A DNA stretch of 64,000 bases from JBKBUF01 sp046290815 (GTDB lineage Bacteria > Bacteroidota > Bacteroidia > Cytophagales > Cytophagaceae): positions 124,001-188,000 of the forward strand of contig JBKBUF010000001.1 in assembly GCA_046290815.1 (NCBI GenBank), in the 5' to 3' direction. Below the pieces are notes generated by a model. It worked only from the letters and a program-made list of their open reading frames with translations, did no database searches and was not told the origin of the DNA. A program made the position numbers and the translations under genes. The first letter of the stretch is position 1; every line of letters begins with the position of its first letter. This document shows positions 9,169-17,078 of this stretch, piece by piece.

Positions 9169-9361
9169 AGTGTTAAAGTGTTCAAGTGTTAACGTGTTCA
9201 AATGTTAAAGTGAAAAAATCTTACCGCCATGGTTTGTATCTCCATAAACCATTTATATATGGTTCGTGGAGACACGAACCATGGCGGAGCCGCGAGACAC
9301 GAACCTTGGCAGCGGAGAAAACCTTAACACGTTAACACATTGACACTCTAACACCTGAACA
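9169..9361. repeat. Inverted arrays of degenerate octamers flanking a hairpin
   Basis: Starting one base after the stop codon, an array of about five and a half octamers of the form AGTGTTMA runs from 9169 to 9212. The same octamer family returns in inverted orientation from 9322 to 9361 (five units of the form CnnTTAACA or CnnTGAACA). Between them lies the long hairpin 9224-9287, and a further partial direct copy of its right arm at about 9292-9316, sharing GAGACACGAACC. The element fills the space between two convergent genes. Nothing in it looks protein coding. Confidence 0.7.
9224..9287. terminator. 27-bp imperfect stem-loop at the centre of the octamer repeat
   Basis: The left arm 9224-9250 starts CCGCCATGGTT and the right arm 9261-9287 ends AACCATGGCGG. 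The 27-base arms agree at 23 positions and all four differences are transitions, so some remain G-U pairs in RNA. The loop is about 10 bases. It lies between convergent genes and could end transcription in both directions, but there is no U-run, so a role as a repeat element or mRNA 3' end is equally possible. Confidence 0.45.
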
Positions 9362-9367
9362 CATCAC

Positions 9368-10174
9368 TTAAATTTTATAATGCTTGCTGATAATGTTATC
9401 AAACACAGATTGAGGCAAAATTTTCTTCAAAAATACAGAAAGCTTTTCTGTAGCTTTTCCAACTCTATAGTTCCTCTTTATTTTTTTTGCATTGATGAGT
9501 TTCTCGATAAAGGGTCCGAATACTTCAGGATCCAAACCCTTCCTTACACTTTCATTGATTATAGAATAGGTTCTTTCAAAACTTGATTTGTATGGAGAAT
9601 TTTCCGGAACTTCAGTTAGAATCCTGTTGGTATTGATATCAGTATTTACACCACCCGGCTGTACTGTACAAATCTGAATGCCATATTTCTTCACCTCCAG
9701 TCTCATTGCTTCAGAAAGTCTGTCCATTGCTGCTTTACTGGCGCTGTATGCTGCCCTGTAGGGTAAACCGAGTTCGGAACCAATGGAACTGATGTTTATA
9801 ATTTTTCCCGCTCCTGCTTTCCTCATATGTGGCAATACTGCTTTGCAGACCTTCAGGACGCCAAAAACATTTGTATCAAACACCTTCCCAACGTCCTCCA
9901 TAGAAAAGTGCTCTAAAGGTCCTGCAATTCCTATTCCTGCATTGTTAATTAAAACATCTATCTTCCCCTCATTCTGCATAATTTGCGAAACACAGTTTTG
10001 TATACTTACAGGATCGCATACATCCATTGGAATGGTGTTAAATGATTTACCCTCAGAAGTAATTTTTCTTGATGTACCATATACAGTATAGCCTTTTCCA
10101 TGAAGGTAATTTGCAATGGTGAAACCCAATCCTGAAGAAGCACCTGTTATCAATACTATTTTTTTATCTGTCAT
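9368..10174 (-). CDS. SDR-family NAD(P)-dependent oxidoreductase
   Basis: A 268-residue classical short-chain dehydrogenase/reductase. The cofactor motif TGASSGLG is at about residues 10-17, NNAG at about 86-89, a catalytic Ser in IINISSIGSE and the YxxxK pair in YSASKAAMDRL at about 154-158. PGGVNT follows the active site. Length is typical. Substrate cannot be told from sequence; the family includes keto-reductases and fatty-acid or steroid-like alcohol dehydrogenases. The gene is monocistronic, convergent with the acidic-tail gene across the octamer repeat, and has a possible -7 element 39 bases upstream of its start. Confidence 0.93.
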   Translation of the reverse strand: MTDKKIVLITGASSGLGFTIANYLHGKGYTVYGTSRKITSEGKSFNTIPMDVCDPVSIQNCVSQIMQNEGKIDVLINNAGIGIAGPLEHFSMEDVGKVFDTNVFGVLKVCKAVLPHMRKAGAGKIINISSIGSELGLPYRAAYSASKAAMDRLSEAMRLEVKKYGIQICTVQPGGVNTDINTNRILTEVPENSPYKSSFERTYSIINESVRKGLDPEVFGPFIEKLINAKKIKRNYRVGKATEKLSVFLKKILPQSVFDNIISKHYKI

Positions 10175-10212
10175 GAGGTTGAATACTGGTTTAAATCGCT
10201 AATTTAAGCGGA

Positions 10213-10220
10213 CAAAAATA
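10213..10220 (-). promoter_or_regulatory. Possible Bacteroidota -7 element (TATTTTTG) of the SDR gene
   Basis: Read on the minus strand the site is TATTTTTG, matching the TAnnTTTG consensus known for the primary sigma factor of Bacteroidota. It would start transcription about 30 bases before the SDR start codon. No TTG at the expected -33 distance was found, so this is a weak call. Confidence 0.25.
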
Positions 10221-10268
10221 TAAATAATAGTTACAGGTGTTATTTAAACTCAAATATTTTAGCCTACA

Positions 10269-10868
10269 ATGAAATTATTAGGAATAATATACAAAAACGA
10301 TCAGACTCCGGATGAGGATATGCTAAAAAAAATGCCTGCCGAGTATCAAACTTTCCTGAAGCAGGCAAACGGACTCATTGCATTTAAAGGAGGATTGCAT
10401 TTGCGCGGTTGTTGCAATGAACCTTTATGGCATTCTATAGCCGAAGCATGGGAAGGTAAAAATGCATTCTGGAAATATTACCCTGAAGTATTGGATATAG
10501 ATATTCCTTTCGGGCAGGATTGTATGGGAGATCAATTTCTCTTCAGAAATGAAAAAGTAATAAAACTTTCCTGTGAAACCGGAGAAGTAGAATTACTTAA
10601 TCTTAGTTTTTTTGAATTTATTAGTCAGGTTACAGAGGATCCATTAAAGATCCTGGGATTACATCCACTTATACAGGTGGAAGCTGAAGGAAAATCCTTG
10701 CAACCCGGAGAATTAATTCAGGCTTACCCCCCATTTACCATGAATCCCGGAGGGATTGATATTACTCTAAAAATTGTGAAGTCAGAAGAACAAATTTCTT
10801 TTTTACAACAGGTCTTTCGTCAGCGCCAAAGATCCGGTGACGAAGGCTTTTCTTTTGTAGTGGGTTAG
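10269..10868 (+). CDS. SMI1/KNR4 (SUKH) family protein
   Basis: A 199-residue soluble protein with the marks of the SUKH superfamily: PAEYQTFLKQANGLIAFKGG near residues 23-42, IPFGQDCMGDQFLF at about 80-93, and CETGEVELLNLSFFEFISQV at about 102-121. SUKH proteins often act as immunity proteins to toxins of contact-dependent or polymorphic systems, but many are housekeeping or of unknown role. No toxin gene lies next to it; the downstream neighbour is a RecQ helicase after 80 bases. The C-terminal 70 residues look like an added domain. An immunity role is therefore only a possibility. Confidence 0.75.
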   Translation: MKLLGIIYKNDQTPDEDMLKKMPAEYQTFLKQANGLIAFKGGLHLRGCCNEPLWHSIAEAWEGKNAFWKYYPEVLDIDIPFGQDCMGDQFLFRNEKVIKLSCETGEVELLNLSFFEFISQVTEDPLKILGLHPLIQVEAEGKSLQPGELIQAYPPFTMNPGGIDITLKIVKSEEQISFLQQVFRQRQRSGDEGFSFVVG

Positions 10869-10948
10869 CCTGTTGTGAATAACTTTCATCATTATTTATC
10901 CTATATAAAAAGACATTCCCGTATATTTAATTACAATTTTAATACTGA

Positions 10949-12175
10949 ATGTCACCACTACAGGTTTTACAGAAAGTATTTGGATACGGAAGTTTCAGAC
11001 TCGAGCAGGAAAGGGCAATCCAAAGTATTTTAGAAGGTAAAGACACCTTTGTATTGATGCCAACAGGAGGTGGCAAATCATTATGCTACCAGATCCCTGC
11101 ACTGATATCAGAAGGTTTAACCATTGTTATCTCCCCGCTTCTTTCACTCATGAAGGATCAGGTGAGCAGGCTTAAAGAAAAAGGCATACAGGCTGCCTGC
11201 CTGAATTCCACTATCACTATCAGTGAACAACTGGAAACCATAGAAAAAATACGTACAGGTAAACTAAAATTGCTGTATGTCGCCCCGGAGAGATTTTTTA
11301 ATAATGAAGAATTTCTGCCACTGCTCTTATCCGCAAAAGTTTCTATAATAGCTGTAGATGAAGCCCATTGCATCTCTCAATGGGGGCATGACTTCCGTCC
11401 GGAATACCTGAAAATCGGTGAAATAAGAAATAAGTTTCCTTCAGTACCGATCATTGCTTTGACAGCTACTGCTGATATAATCACCCGTGATGACATCATC
11501 CGACAGCTTTGCCTGAAAGATCCTGTTGTATTGGTGGCAGGGTTCAACAGACCAAATATCACTTACAAAGTACAGCCTAAAAAAGATAATTATAACAAAC
11601 TTGTCAGCTACCTTATCAAAAAAAGGAAAGAGTCAGGAGTTATCTATACTTTCTCCAGAAAGTCCTGCGAAGAGCTCGCTGCAAAATTAAGACTGGAAGG
11701 TTTTTCTGTCCGACCCTATCATGCGGGAATTGACAAGCGGATAAGAGAAGAAAACCAGGAGCTGTTCATGAAGGGGGAAATCAAATTAATTGTTGCCACT
11801 ATAGCTTTTGGTATGGGCATTGACAAACCAGATGTGCGGTTTGTTATACACATGGACCTTCCTAAAAATCTTGAAGGATATTACCAGGAAACCGGCAGGG
11901 CCGGAAGAGATGGCGCAGACAGTGAAGCCATATTATTTTACAGTGCCCAGGATGTAACCCGTCTTAAAAGGTTTGTAGAGGTAGATGATAATTCCGAACA
12001 TTCAAAGTTAATGTTCGAGAAGCTGAGTAAGATGGCTGAGTTTTGCGAATCGGATATCTGCAGGAGAAAATTTATACTGGAATACTTCGGAGAAACTTTT
12101 GATACCACATGTACAGGTTGTGATATATGCTTTAAAGAAGTTTCCACTCCACAACAATCCTTTAGTTTTTCATAA
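10949..12175 (+). CDS. Short RecQ-type ATP-dependent DNA helicase
   Basis: A 408-residue superfamily 2 helicase. Walker A is MPTGGGKS (about residues 37-44), motif II is VDEAHC (about 134-139), motif III TATAD, and the C-terminal helicase half ends with YYQETGRAGRDG. A RecQ zinc-binding segment follows, with cysteines in EFCESDICRRKF and CTGCDIC. The protein stops there: the RQC winged-helix and HRDC domains of a full RecQ (about 600-730 residues) are absent. It should unwind DNA 3'-5' during repair or recombination. Its last 14 bases overlap the end of the convergent sorted-protein gene, so the missing domains cannot lie downstream in another frame. A full-length RecQ may exist elsewhere in the genome. 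Confidence 0.92.
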   Translation: MSPLQVLQKVFGYGSFRLEQERAIQSILEGKDTFVLMPTGGGKSLCYQIPALISEGLTIVISPLLSLMKDQVSRLKEKGIQAACLNSTITISEQLETIEKIRTGKLKLLYVAPERFFNNEEFLPLLLSAKVSIIAVDEAHCISQWGHDFRPEYLKIGEIRNKFPSVPIIALTATADIITRDDIIRQLCLKDPVVLVAGFNRPNITYKVQPKKDNYNKLVSYLIKKRKESGVIYTFSRKSCEELAAKLRLEGFSVRPYHAGIDKRIREENQELFMKGEIKLIVATIAFGMGIDKPDVRFVIHMDLPKNLEGYYQETGRAGRDGADSEAILFYSAQDVTRLKRFVEVDDNSEHSKLMFEKLSKMAEFCESDICRRKFILEYFGETFDTTCTGCDICFKEVSTPQQSFSFS

Positions 12176-13073
12176 AACTTAATGAAGCAAAAGTTTTATT
12201 GCCGGTAATAAGAATAAAAAAGTTACCGGAATTAAGAGAAGACAGGTCTAACTCCAATTGATTATTGCCTGCTACACTTTTACCTAATTCATTATTCCTC
12301 ACTAGTCTTCCGCCGCCATCAAACAAATGTAGATTCAGAAAATCAGTGGAGGTTAAGGAATAGCAAATAACTATTCTGTCTGTAGCAGGATTAGGATATG
12401 TGCTGAATAAGGTAATATTTCTTTGCTCAGGAGCATTGTCATTTACCTGATTGGGAGAATTGCCCACCACAGGAAATAGAGCAAAGTGTGTTTTAATATT
12501 TAATGTAGCATATACATCCTGCCATGTGCCATGATGAGGTCTGTATATATTCCTTTTGGAAACAGCCAGATCTGCATCCACCCTGCTCCCATTATCGCCT
12601 GATAAAATTGCAATGGTATCCGTAAATGGTTCATGAGCATAATTGAGGAAATTCAAAGCCACAAAGAAAGAATCTTTCACCAAAACAGGTTTACTGAATT
12701 TCACATAATACAACTCTCCATCGAGAGGTAGGCTGCTATATTCAATTGAATCTGCATGCAGTTTTTGGAAAGGATTTCTATTGACCGAATTTACATTATA
12801 AATTTCATAGGCAAGTTTTCTTTCAGGCTTACTAACTACGCCTGTATGCCTGCAAAGTACACCGTAAACATACTGAATACCATTGATACCAAACTTCTCT
12901 CCGTAAATTTCCCTTCCAAAGCAATTTTGTCCGAATACATATCCGCATTTATTGTCATTGTAACTGAAGTCCGGCGCAATATATTCAGAATGAATATTCA
13001 GGTTCATTAATGTATCCTGAGATAAAGAGACTTTAAAGGAAAAAATCAGAAGAACCAGGAAAAAAATTCTCAT
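12162..13073 (-). CDS. Secreted protein with T9SS type A sorting domain
   Basis: I take the start at 13073 because it gives a textbook signal peptide, MRIFFLVLLIFSFKVSLSQ; an upstream frame to 13166 adds a non-signal leader. The mature protein is about 285 residues. The middle region, with CGYVFGQNCFGREIYGEKFG and paired cysteines, is not one I recognise. The last 75 residues, from STYPNPATDRIVICYSL to SGNFFILITGN, are a T9SS type A sorting domain, so it is exported across the outer membrane and probably attached to the surface or released. Expression may be independent of its neighbours. Its 3' end overlaps the convergent recQ-like gene by 14 bases. Confidence 0.82.
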   Translation of the reverse strand: MRIFFLVLLIFSFKVSLSQDTLMNLNIHSEYIAPDFSYNDNKCGYVFGQNCFGREIYGEKFGINGIQYVYGVLCRHTGVVSKPERKLAYEIYNVNSVNRNPFQKLHADSIEYSSLPLDGELYYVKFSKPVLVKDSFFVALNFLNYAHEPFTDTIAILSGDNGSRVDADLAVSKRNIYRPHHGTWQDVYATLNIKTHFALFPVVGNSPNQVNDNAPEQRNITLFSTYPNPATDRIVICYSLTSTDFLNLHLFDGGGRLVRNNELGKSVAGNNQLELDLSSLNSGNFFILITGNKTFASLSFMKN

Positions 13074-13242
13074 ATCTAATGGAAATAGATCTGGAAATAA
13101 AGATAATAAATGAAACCCGTAATTCCCTCTCATTCCAGATTTCTCCCAAATAATGATATAAATCACCTTTTGGCTACAGCATTTCTCATTGGGCAGGGCT
13201 TGACTTTTTGAGAAATTTGTATATAATAATTAACCAAAACTT

Positions 13243-13989
13243 ATGTACATCCTTATTTTCTTTTTAGCACACTGGTATTTATCGTTATTTGCCCAGACTT
13301 TCTTCCTTCACCGCTATGCTGCACATGGTATGTTTACAATGAATCGCTTTTGGGAGAAAATCTTCTATATCATGACTTACATTTTTCAGGGCTCTTCATT
13401 TCTGAGCCCAAAAGCTTATGGCATCATGCACAGACTTCATCATGCCTACGCAGATACAGAACTTGATCCACATTCACCAAAATACTCTGAGAATTTCTGG
13501 GATATGATGTGGAAGACCAAAAATATTTACAATAATATCCTTAAGGGGAAATTTAAAGTGGAAGAAAAATTCACCAAAAATGTTCCAGAATGGAGACCAA
13601 TAGAATGGCTTGGCGATAAATGGGCATCCAGAATTATTTGGGGACTAATTTACATCAGTTTTTATGTAGCCTTTGCTACCCAATGGTGGATGTTTTTATT
13701 ACTGCCTATTCATTTTCTCATGGGACCTATTCACGGGGCTATTATCAATTGGTTTGCCCACAAATATGGTTATGTGAATTTTAAAGTAAATGATACTGCT
13801 AAAAATCTTCTGCATCTTGACTTTCTTATGATGGGTGAAGGCTATCACAACAACCATCATAAATTCGGAGGAAGAGCCAATTTCGGAATTAAATGGCACG
13901 AACTGGACCCTACATATCCTGTAATTTTATTATTCAATGCACTGGGAATAATAAAGCTTAAGAAGAACAATGATCTGAAATATATGTAA
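13243..13989 (+). CDS. Fatty-acid (acyl-CoA/acyl-lipid) desaturase
   Basis: A 248-residue membrane di-iron enzyme. The three histidine boxes are visible: HRYAAH (about residues 24-29), HRLHHAYADTELDPHS (from about 65) and HNNHHKFG (from about 204). Hydrophobic segments flank them (LIFFLAHWYLSLFAQTFF and FYVAFATQWWMFLLLPIHFL). The family introduces a cis double bond into acyl chains using O2 and reduced electron carriers, adjusting membrane fluidity. It is shorter than many desaturases but matches a Bacteroidota subfamily, and a close paralogue lies at 57980. An E. coli-like TTGACT-16-TATAAT arrangement lies just upstream (13200-13227), though Bacteroidota normally use other signals. Confidence 0.92.
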   Translation: MYILIFFLAHWYLSLFAQTFFLHRYAAHGMFTMNRFWEKIFYIMTYIFQGSSFLSPKAYGIMHRLHHAYADTELDPHSPKYSENFWDMMWKTKNIYNNILKGKFKVEEKFTKNVPEWRPIEWLGDKWASRIIWGLIYISFYVAFATQWWMFLLLPIHFLMGPIHGAIINWFAHKYGYVNFKVNDTAKNLLHLDFLMMGEGYHNNHHKFGGRANFGIKWHELDPTYPVILLFNALGIIKLKKNNDLKYM

Positions 13990-13998
13990 AGGTTAAAT

Positions 13999-14026
13999 TC
14001 GAAATACGAAACTCGAAAATCGAATA
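13999..14026. repeat. Four degenerate heptamers (WCGAAAN) after the desaturase gene
   Basis: Bases 13999-14026 read as four consecutive 7-base units: TCGAAAT, ACGAAAC, TCGAAAA and TCGAATA. They start 10 bases after the desaturase stop codon and lead into the terminator at 14033. The exact 7-base phase over four units is the support; the function is unknown. Confidence 0.5.
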
Positions 14027-14032
14027 AAAAAG

Positions 14033-14068
14033 ATAGTCCTCGTTGTTTTTAACGAGGACTATTTTTTT
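14033..14068. terminator. Bidirectional Rho-independent terminator
   Basis: A perfect 12-bp stem, ATAGTCCTCGTT (14033-14044) with AACGAGGACTAT (14051-14062), closes a 6-base T-rich loop. A T-run follows to 14068 and an A-run precedes it (a T-run on the other strand). It sits between the convergent desaturase and VOC genes and should stop both; it overlaps the last bases of the VOC gene. Confidence 0.9.
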
Positions 14069-15002
14069 ATCGTTTTACTTTTTCTCCCTTTCCATAAAAG
14101 GCCTCTTCCAGCTTTGGGATATCAAACTTTTTCATTCGGAGAAATGCCTGTACAAGCCTTTTTACCTGATCTTTATTACCTTTAACCATCATTTCGTCCA
14201 TGATTGCAGGAACTACCTGCCATGATAACCCAAACTTATCTTTCAGCCATCCGCATTGTTCTGCTTCCGGTTCATGAGAAAGTTTTTGCCAGTAGTAATC
14301 TATTTCTTTTTGTGATTCACAATACACCATGAAAGAAACAGCCTCATTGAAACCGAACTCATGTTCTGCAGCACTATCCATGAATGCAAACCATTGATTT
14401 TCGAGCATGGCGTCGGCAAACATTACAGCATCTTCCTTTTCGGGAGCCTGACCGGGCCCATACCGGTATATACTTCCCTCCTTTGTATTATCAAATATCG
14501 AAACATAATATTTCATTGCTTCCTCAGCTTTTCCATACTGATCTTTTACAAAAAGCAATGAAGGAATCACCTCCGGTCTATCTTCACCCTGTGGATCCGA
14601 AAGGATGAGTTGCCATGAAAGGCCGTATTTATCCTGAATCCAACCATATCTTTCACTAAATGGATATTTTTCCAATGGCATTAATACTTGTCCGCCTTCA
14701 GAGAGTTTTTGCCATATCCGGTCGATCCGGCTTCTCGCATCTTTATCTTTAGAAGGGTCCAAATTGATCATAAAAGAAAGCGAAGGATTGAACTGGAATA
14801 AAGGCCCTGCGCTGATGGCCATAAATTTATATCCGTAAATTTCAAAACCAACGGTATATACATCACCGGAGGGAGTCTCCGGTAAGGTGACTTCAAAATT
14901 AATTTTTGAATCGGGAAACACCGAAGTATAAAAACGTGCTGCCTCTTTGGCCTCCTTATCAAACCAAAGGTGAGGGATAATTTTTTGTATAATGCCGGTC
15001 AT
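14067..15002 (-). CDS. Tandem VOC-fold protein (PhnB / 3-dmu-9_3-mt family)
   Basis: About 311 residues from ATG 15002 (MTGIIQKIIPHLWF); an ATG at 15026 would add eight residues. Two similar halves are visible: IPHLWFDKEAKEAARFYTSV with YPFSERYGWIQDKYGLSWQL in the first, and SLLFVKDQYGKAEEAMKYYV with EAEQCGWLKDKFGLSWQVVP in the second. The repeated W-x-x-D-K-[FY]-G-L-S-W-Q signature is that of the PhnB-like branch of the vicinal-oxygen-chelate fold, annotated in Pfam as 3-demethylubiquinone methyltransferase-like, although members are usually of unproven activity. It is cytoplasmic and probably monocistronic. Confidence 0.88.
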   Translation of the reverse strand: MTGIIQKIIPHLWFDKEAKEAARFYTSVFPDSKINFEVTLPETPSGDVYTVGFEIYGYKFMAISAGPLFQFNPSLSFMINLDPSKDKDARSRIDRIWQKLSEGGQVLMPLEKYPFSERYGWIQDKYGLSWQLILSDPQGEDRPEVIPSLLFVKDQYGKAEEAMKYYVSIFDNTKEGSIYRYGPGQAPEKEDAVMFADAMLENQWFAFMDSAAEHEFGFNEAVSFMVYCESQKEIDYYWQKLSHEPEAEQCGWLKDKFGLSWQVVPAIMDEMMVKGNKDQVKRLVQAFLRMKKFDIPKLEEAFYGKGEKVKR

Positions 15003-15116
15003 AGTTATTGATTTTAGTATTTTCAACCTAACTGTTTAAATTTAAAAATGTGTAAAAATAAATTTCGAAACTCTAACAATATTTTTTTACCAAAATAAAT
15101 AGCAATACTACCGTTA

Positions 15117-15124
15117 TACGTTTG
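15117..15124 (+). promoter_or_regulatory. Possible -7 element (TACGTTTG) of the beta-helix gene
   Basis: TACGTTTG matches the Bacteroidota TAnnTTTG consensus exactly, 25 bases before the ATG at 15150, leaving a leader of about 20 bases. No clear TTG lies at the -33 distance. It is a plausible promoter core on position and sequence. Confidence 0.35.
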
Positions 15125-15149
15125 AAAACCACCCACAAAATTTTTCAAC

Positions 15150-17024
15150 ATGTTTCAATTTCAAGGGTTTCTCCAACATTCCATTTATGTTGTAGCTCTA
15201 ATATGTTTTTCTGTTATGTTATTCGCTTCTGAATCAGTGAAAGGCCAATGTAAAAGTTGCTTTGATGGCGGAGCAGGAAATTATTATATAAAGGAGGACG
15301 GAAATGATAACAACTCAGGAACAAGTATAGCACAGGCCTGGAAAAGTATAGCTAAGGCCAATTTATGCATGTTTAAACCCGGAGATGTTTTACATTTTGA
15401 GGGAGGTAAAATATTTTTGGGAAATTTACTTCTGGACGCAAACGATGCAGGCACAGGAATAAAGCCTGTGAAAATAACTTCCTATGGTGGATCAAGGGCA
15501 ACTATTAACGCAGGTAAAGGTGCAGGAATTAAGGTAAACAATAGTTCACATATAATAATTGAAAATCTGAACTTCATTGGTGCAGGAAGAAAAACCGGAA
15601 ATACTGAAGATGGATTATTTTTTAACACTTGCAGCAATATAAAAATTGAAAATGTTTCAGTTTCTGGATTCCAGCATTCGGGAATAAACATAAGCCATGG
15701 CTGCAATAATTTTAATTTGAAAAATATTGAAGCACATTCTAATGGTTTTGCGGGTATAAGTTCGCAAGGAATATACAATGGCCATAGAAATAAAAATGTT
15801 TACATAGGTCATTCACGTGTATATAATAACCCCGGTGATCCGACCATTACAAACAACCACAGTGGCAATGGAATTGTAGCGGGAGAAACTGATAATGTGA
15901 TCATTGAACATTGTGAAGCATTTAACAATGGCTATGACATGCCCTGGGGAGGTAACGGACCTGTAGGTATCTGGGCATGGAATGCAGACAATGTTTTAAT
16001 TCAGCATTGTGCAGCTTATGAAAATAAAACCAAAGCAGGAGCTAAAGATGGAGGTGGTTTTGATTTTGATGGAGGTGTTACCAATTCAGTTATGCAATAT
16101 TGTATCTCTTATAATAACCATGGAGCAGGTTATGGAATATTTCAATTTGCAGGTGCTGCAAAATGGAATAACAATACCATCAGATATTGCATCAGTGAAA
16201 ACGACGGAAACATCAGTGCTAACGGAAATATTGGAATATGGAACGGCAGTGGAAAGGCTGGCGATTTCAGCAACCTGAATTTCTATAACAATGTTATTGT
16301 CAACAATTCAAAATCCTGTATAGAATTCTTTGATCAGAATTTTCAACAATTCAGTTTCTATAATAATATATTTGTCTCACAAGGATCAGCAATAAGAGGT
16401 AATCATGGCAGTACCATCTTTCTTGCCAACTGCTGGTGGAATCGCCAAGGGGGCTTCAATATAGGAGGTAATACAAATTTTGATAACTGGACATCCAGTT
16501 CAGGTAAAGAAAGATTAAATGGTTTTGTTGTAGGATTAAATGTTGATCCCTTATTTGCTGATACTCCACAAAACTTTCAGGATTCTCCTTTTGATAAAGG
16601 GACTAAATACAGATTGAGCGAAAATTCTCTCCTTCGCAACAAAGGACTTGATCTGAATTCATTATTCGGTATCAATATGGGATTGAAAGATTTTGCGGGT
16701 AACCCCATTCCTAAGGATGGAGCCTACGACATTGGGGTATTTGAATCAGGCGATGTAATCACGAGCATCGGATCAAATATTGTCCAAAACTTTACCATTT
16801 ATCCCAATCCTGTTACAGATAAATTTTCAATCAAATTGAATAATGATGGAGAAGCTATAATCGGTATAGAGATATATGATATTCAGGGGGCATTAATTAA
16901 AATCTTTCAGACAAACCAACTCAATTCAGGGAAGGAAATAAGTACAGAAGGTTTATCAGCGGGAATTTATGGTATCCGGATTCTCACAAACAGAAATATT
17001 TATTCTACCTTGATATATAAGTAG
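15150..17024 (+). CDS. Secreted right-handed parallel beta-helix protein with T9SS sorting domain
   Basis: A 624-residue protein. A signal peptide ends near residue 33 (SVKGQ), followed by NYYIKEDGNDNNSGTSIAQA, the usual opening of secreted parallel beta-helix proteins. From about residue 95 to 430 short repeating rungs occur, such as NNSSHIIIENLNFIGAG, CSNIKIENVSVSGFQHSG and TDNVIIEHCEAFNNG, which stack into a right-handed beta-helix. The family includes polysaccharide lyases, epimerases and hydrolases; no single catalytic triad stands out. The last 75 residues from YPNPVTDKFSIKLN to LSAGIYGIRILTN are a type A T9SS sorting domain. It is probably a cell-surface or released polysaccharide-acting or binding protein. 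Confidence 0.88.
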   Translation: MFQFQGFLQHSIYVVALICFSVMLFASESVKGQCKSCFDGGAGNYYIKEDGNDNNSGTSIAQAWKSIAKANLCMFKPGDVLHFEGGKIFLGNLLLDANDAGTGIKPVKITSYGGSRATINAGKGAGIKVNNSSHIIIENLNFIGAGRKTGNTEDGLFFNTCSNIKIENVSVSGFQHSGINISHGCNNFNLKNIEAHSNGFAGISSQGIYNGHRNKNVYIGHSRVYNNPGDPTITNNHSGNGIVAGETDNVIIEHCEAFNNGYDMPWGGNGPVGIWAWNADNVLIQHCAAYENKTKAGAKDGGGFDFDGGVTNSVMQYCISYNNHGAGYGIFQFAGAAKWNNNTIRYCISENDGNISANGNIGIWNGSGKAGDFSNLNFYNNVIVNNSKSCIEFFDQNFQQFSFYNNIFVSQGSAIRGNHGSTIFLANCWWNRQGGFNIGGNTNFDNWTSSSGKERLNGFVVGLNVDPLFADTPQNFQDSPFDKGTKYRLSENSLLRNKGLDLNSLFGINMGLKDFAGNPIPKDGAYDIGVFESGDVITSIGSNIVQNFTIYPNPVTDKFSIKLNNDGEAIIGIEIYDIQGALIKIFQTNQLNSGKEISTEGLSAGIYGIRILTNRNIYSTLIYK

Positions 17025-17040
17025 ACAAAAGTAGCCTTGA

Positions 17041-17078
17041 AATAGACCCTGTCAGGGTGGACCCTGACAGGGTCTATT
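17041..17078. terminator. 18-bp perfect inverted repeat made of two smaller palindromes
   Basis: Bases 17041-17058 and 17061-17078 are perfect reverse complements around a 2-base centre. Each arm contains its own near-palindrome, ACCCTG-T-CAGGGT and ACCCTG-A-CAGGGT. It lies between the convergent beta-helix and reductase genes, with TATTTTATT following, so it can act as a bidirectional terminator. The double-palindrome build also resembles REP-type repeats. Its right end overlaps the last codons of the reductase gene. Confidence 0.75.

Noticed and set aside
9169..9361. CRISPR array
   Set aside because: The repeat unit is 8 bases, degenerate, inverted in the second half and without spacers; no cas genes are near.
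10949..12175. Frameshifted full-length recQ pseudogene
   Set aside because: The stop falls cleanly after the zinc segment and the downstream bases code for the convergent sorted protein, so no lost domains remain.
13200..13227. E. coli-type promoter TTGACT-16-TATAAT before the first desaturase
   Set aside because: The primary sigma factor of Bacteroidota uses TTG / TAnnTTTG, so an E. coli-like match is not good evidence here; kept only as a remark.
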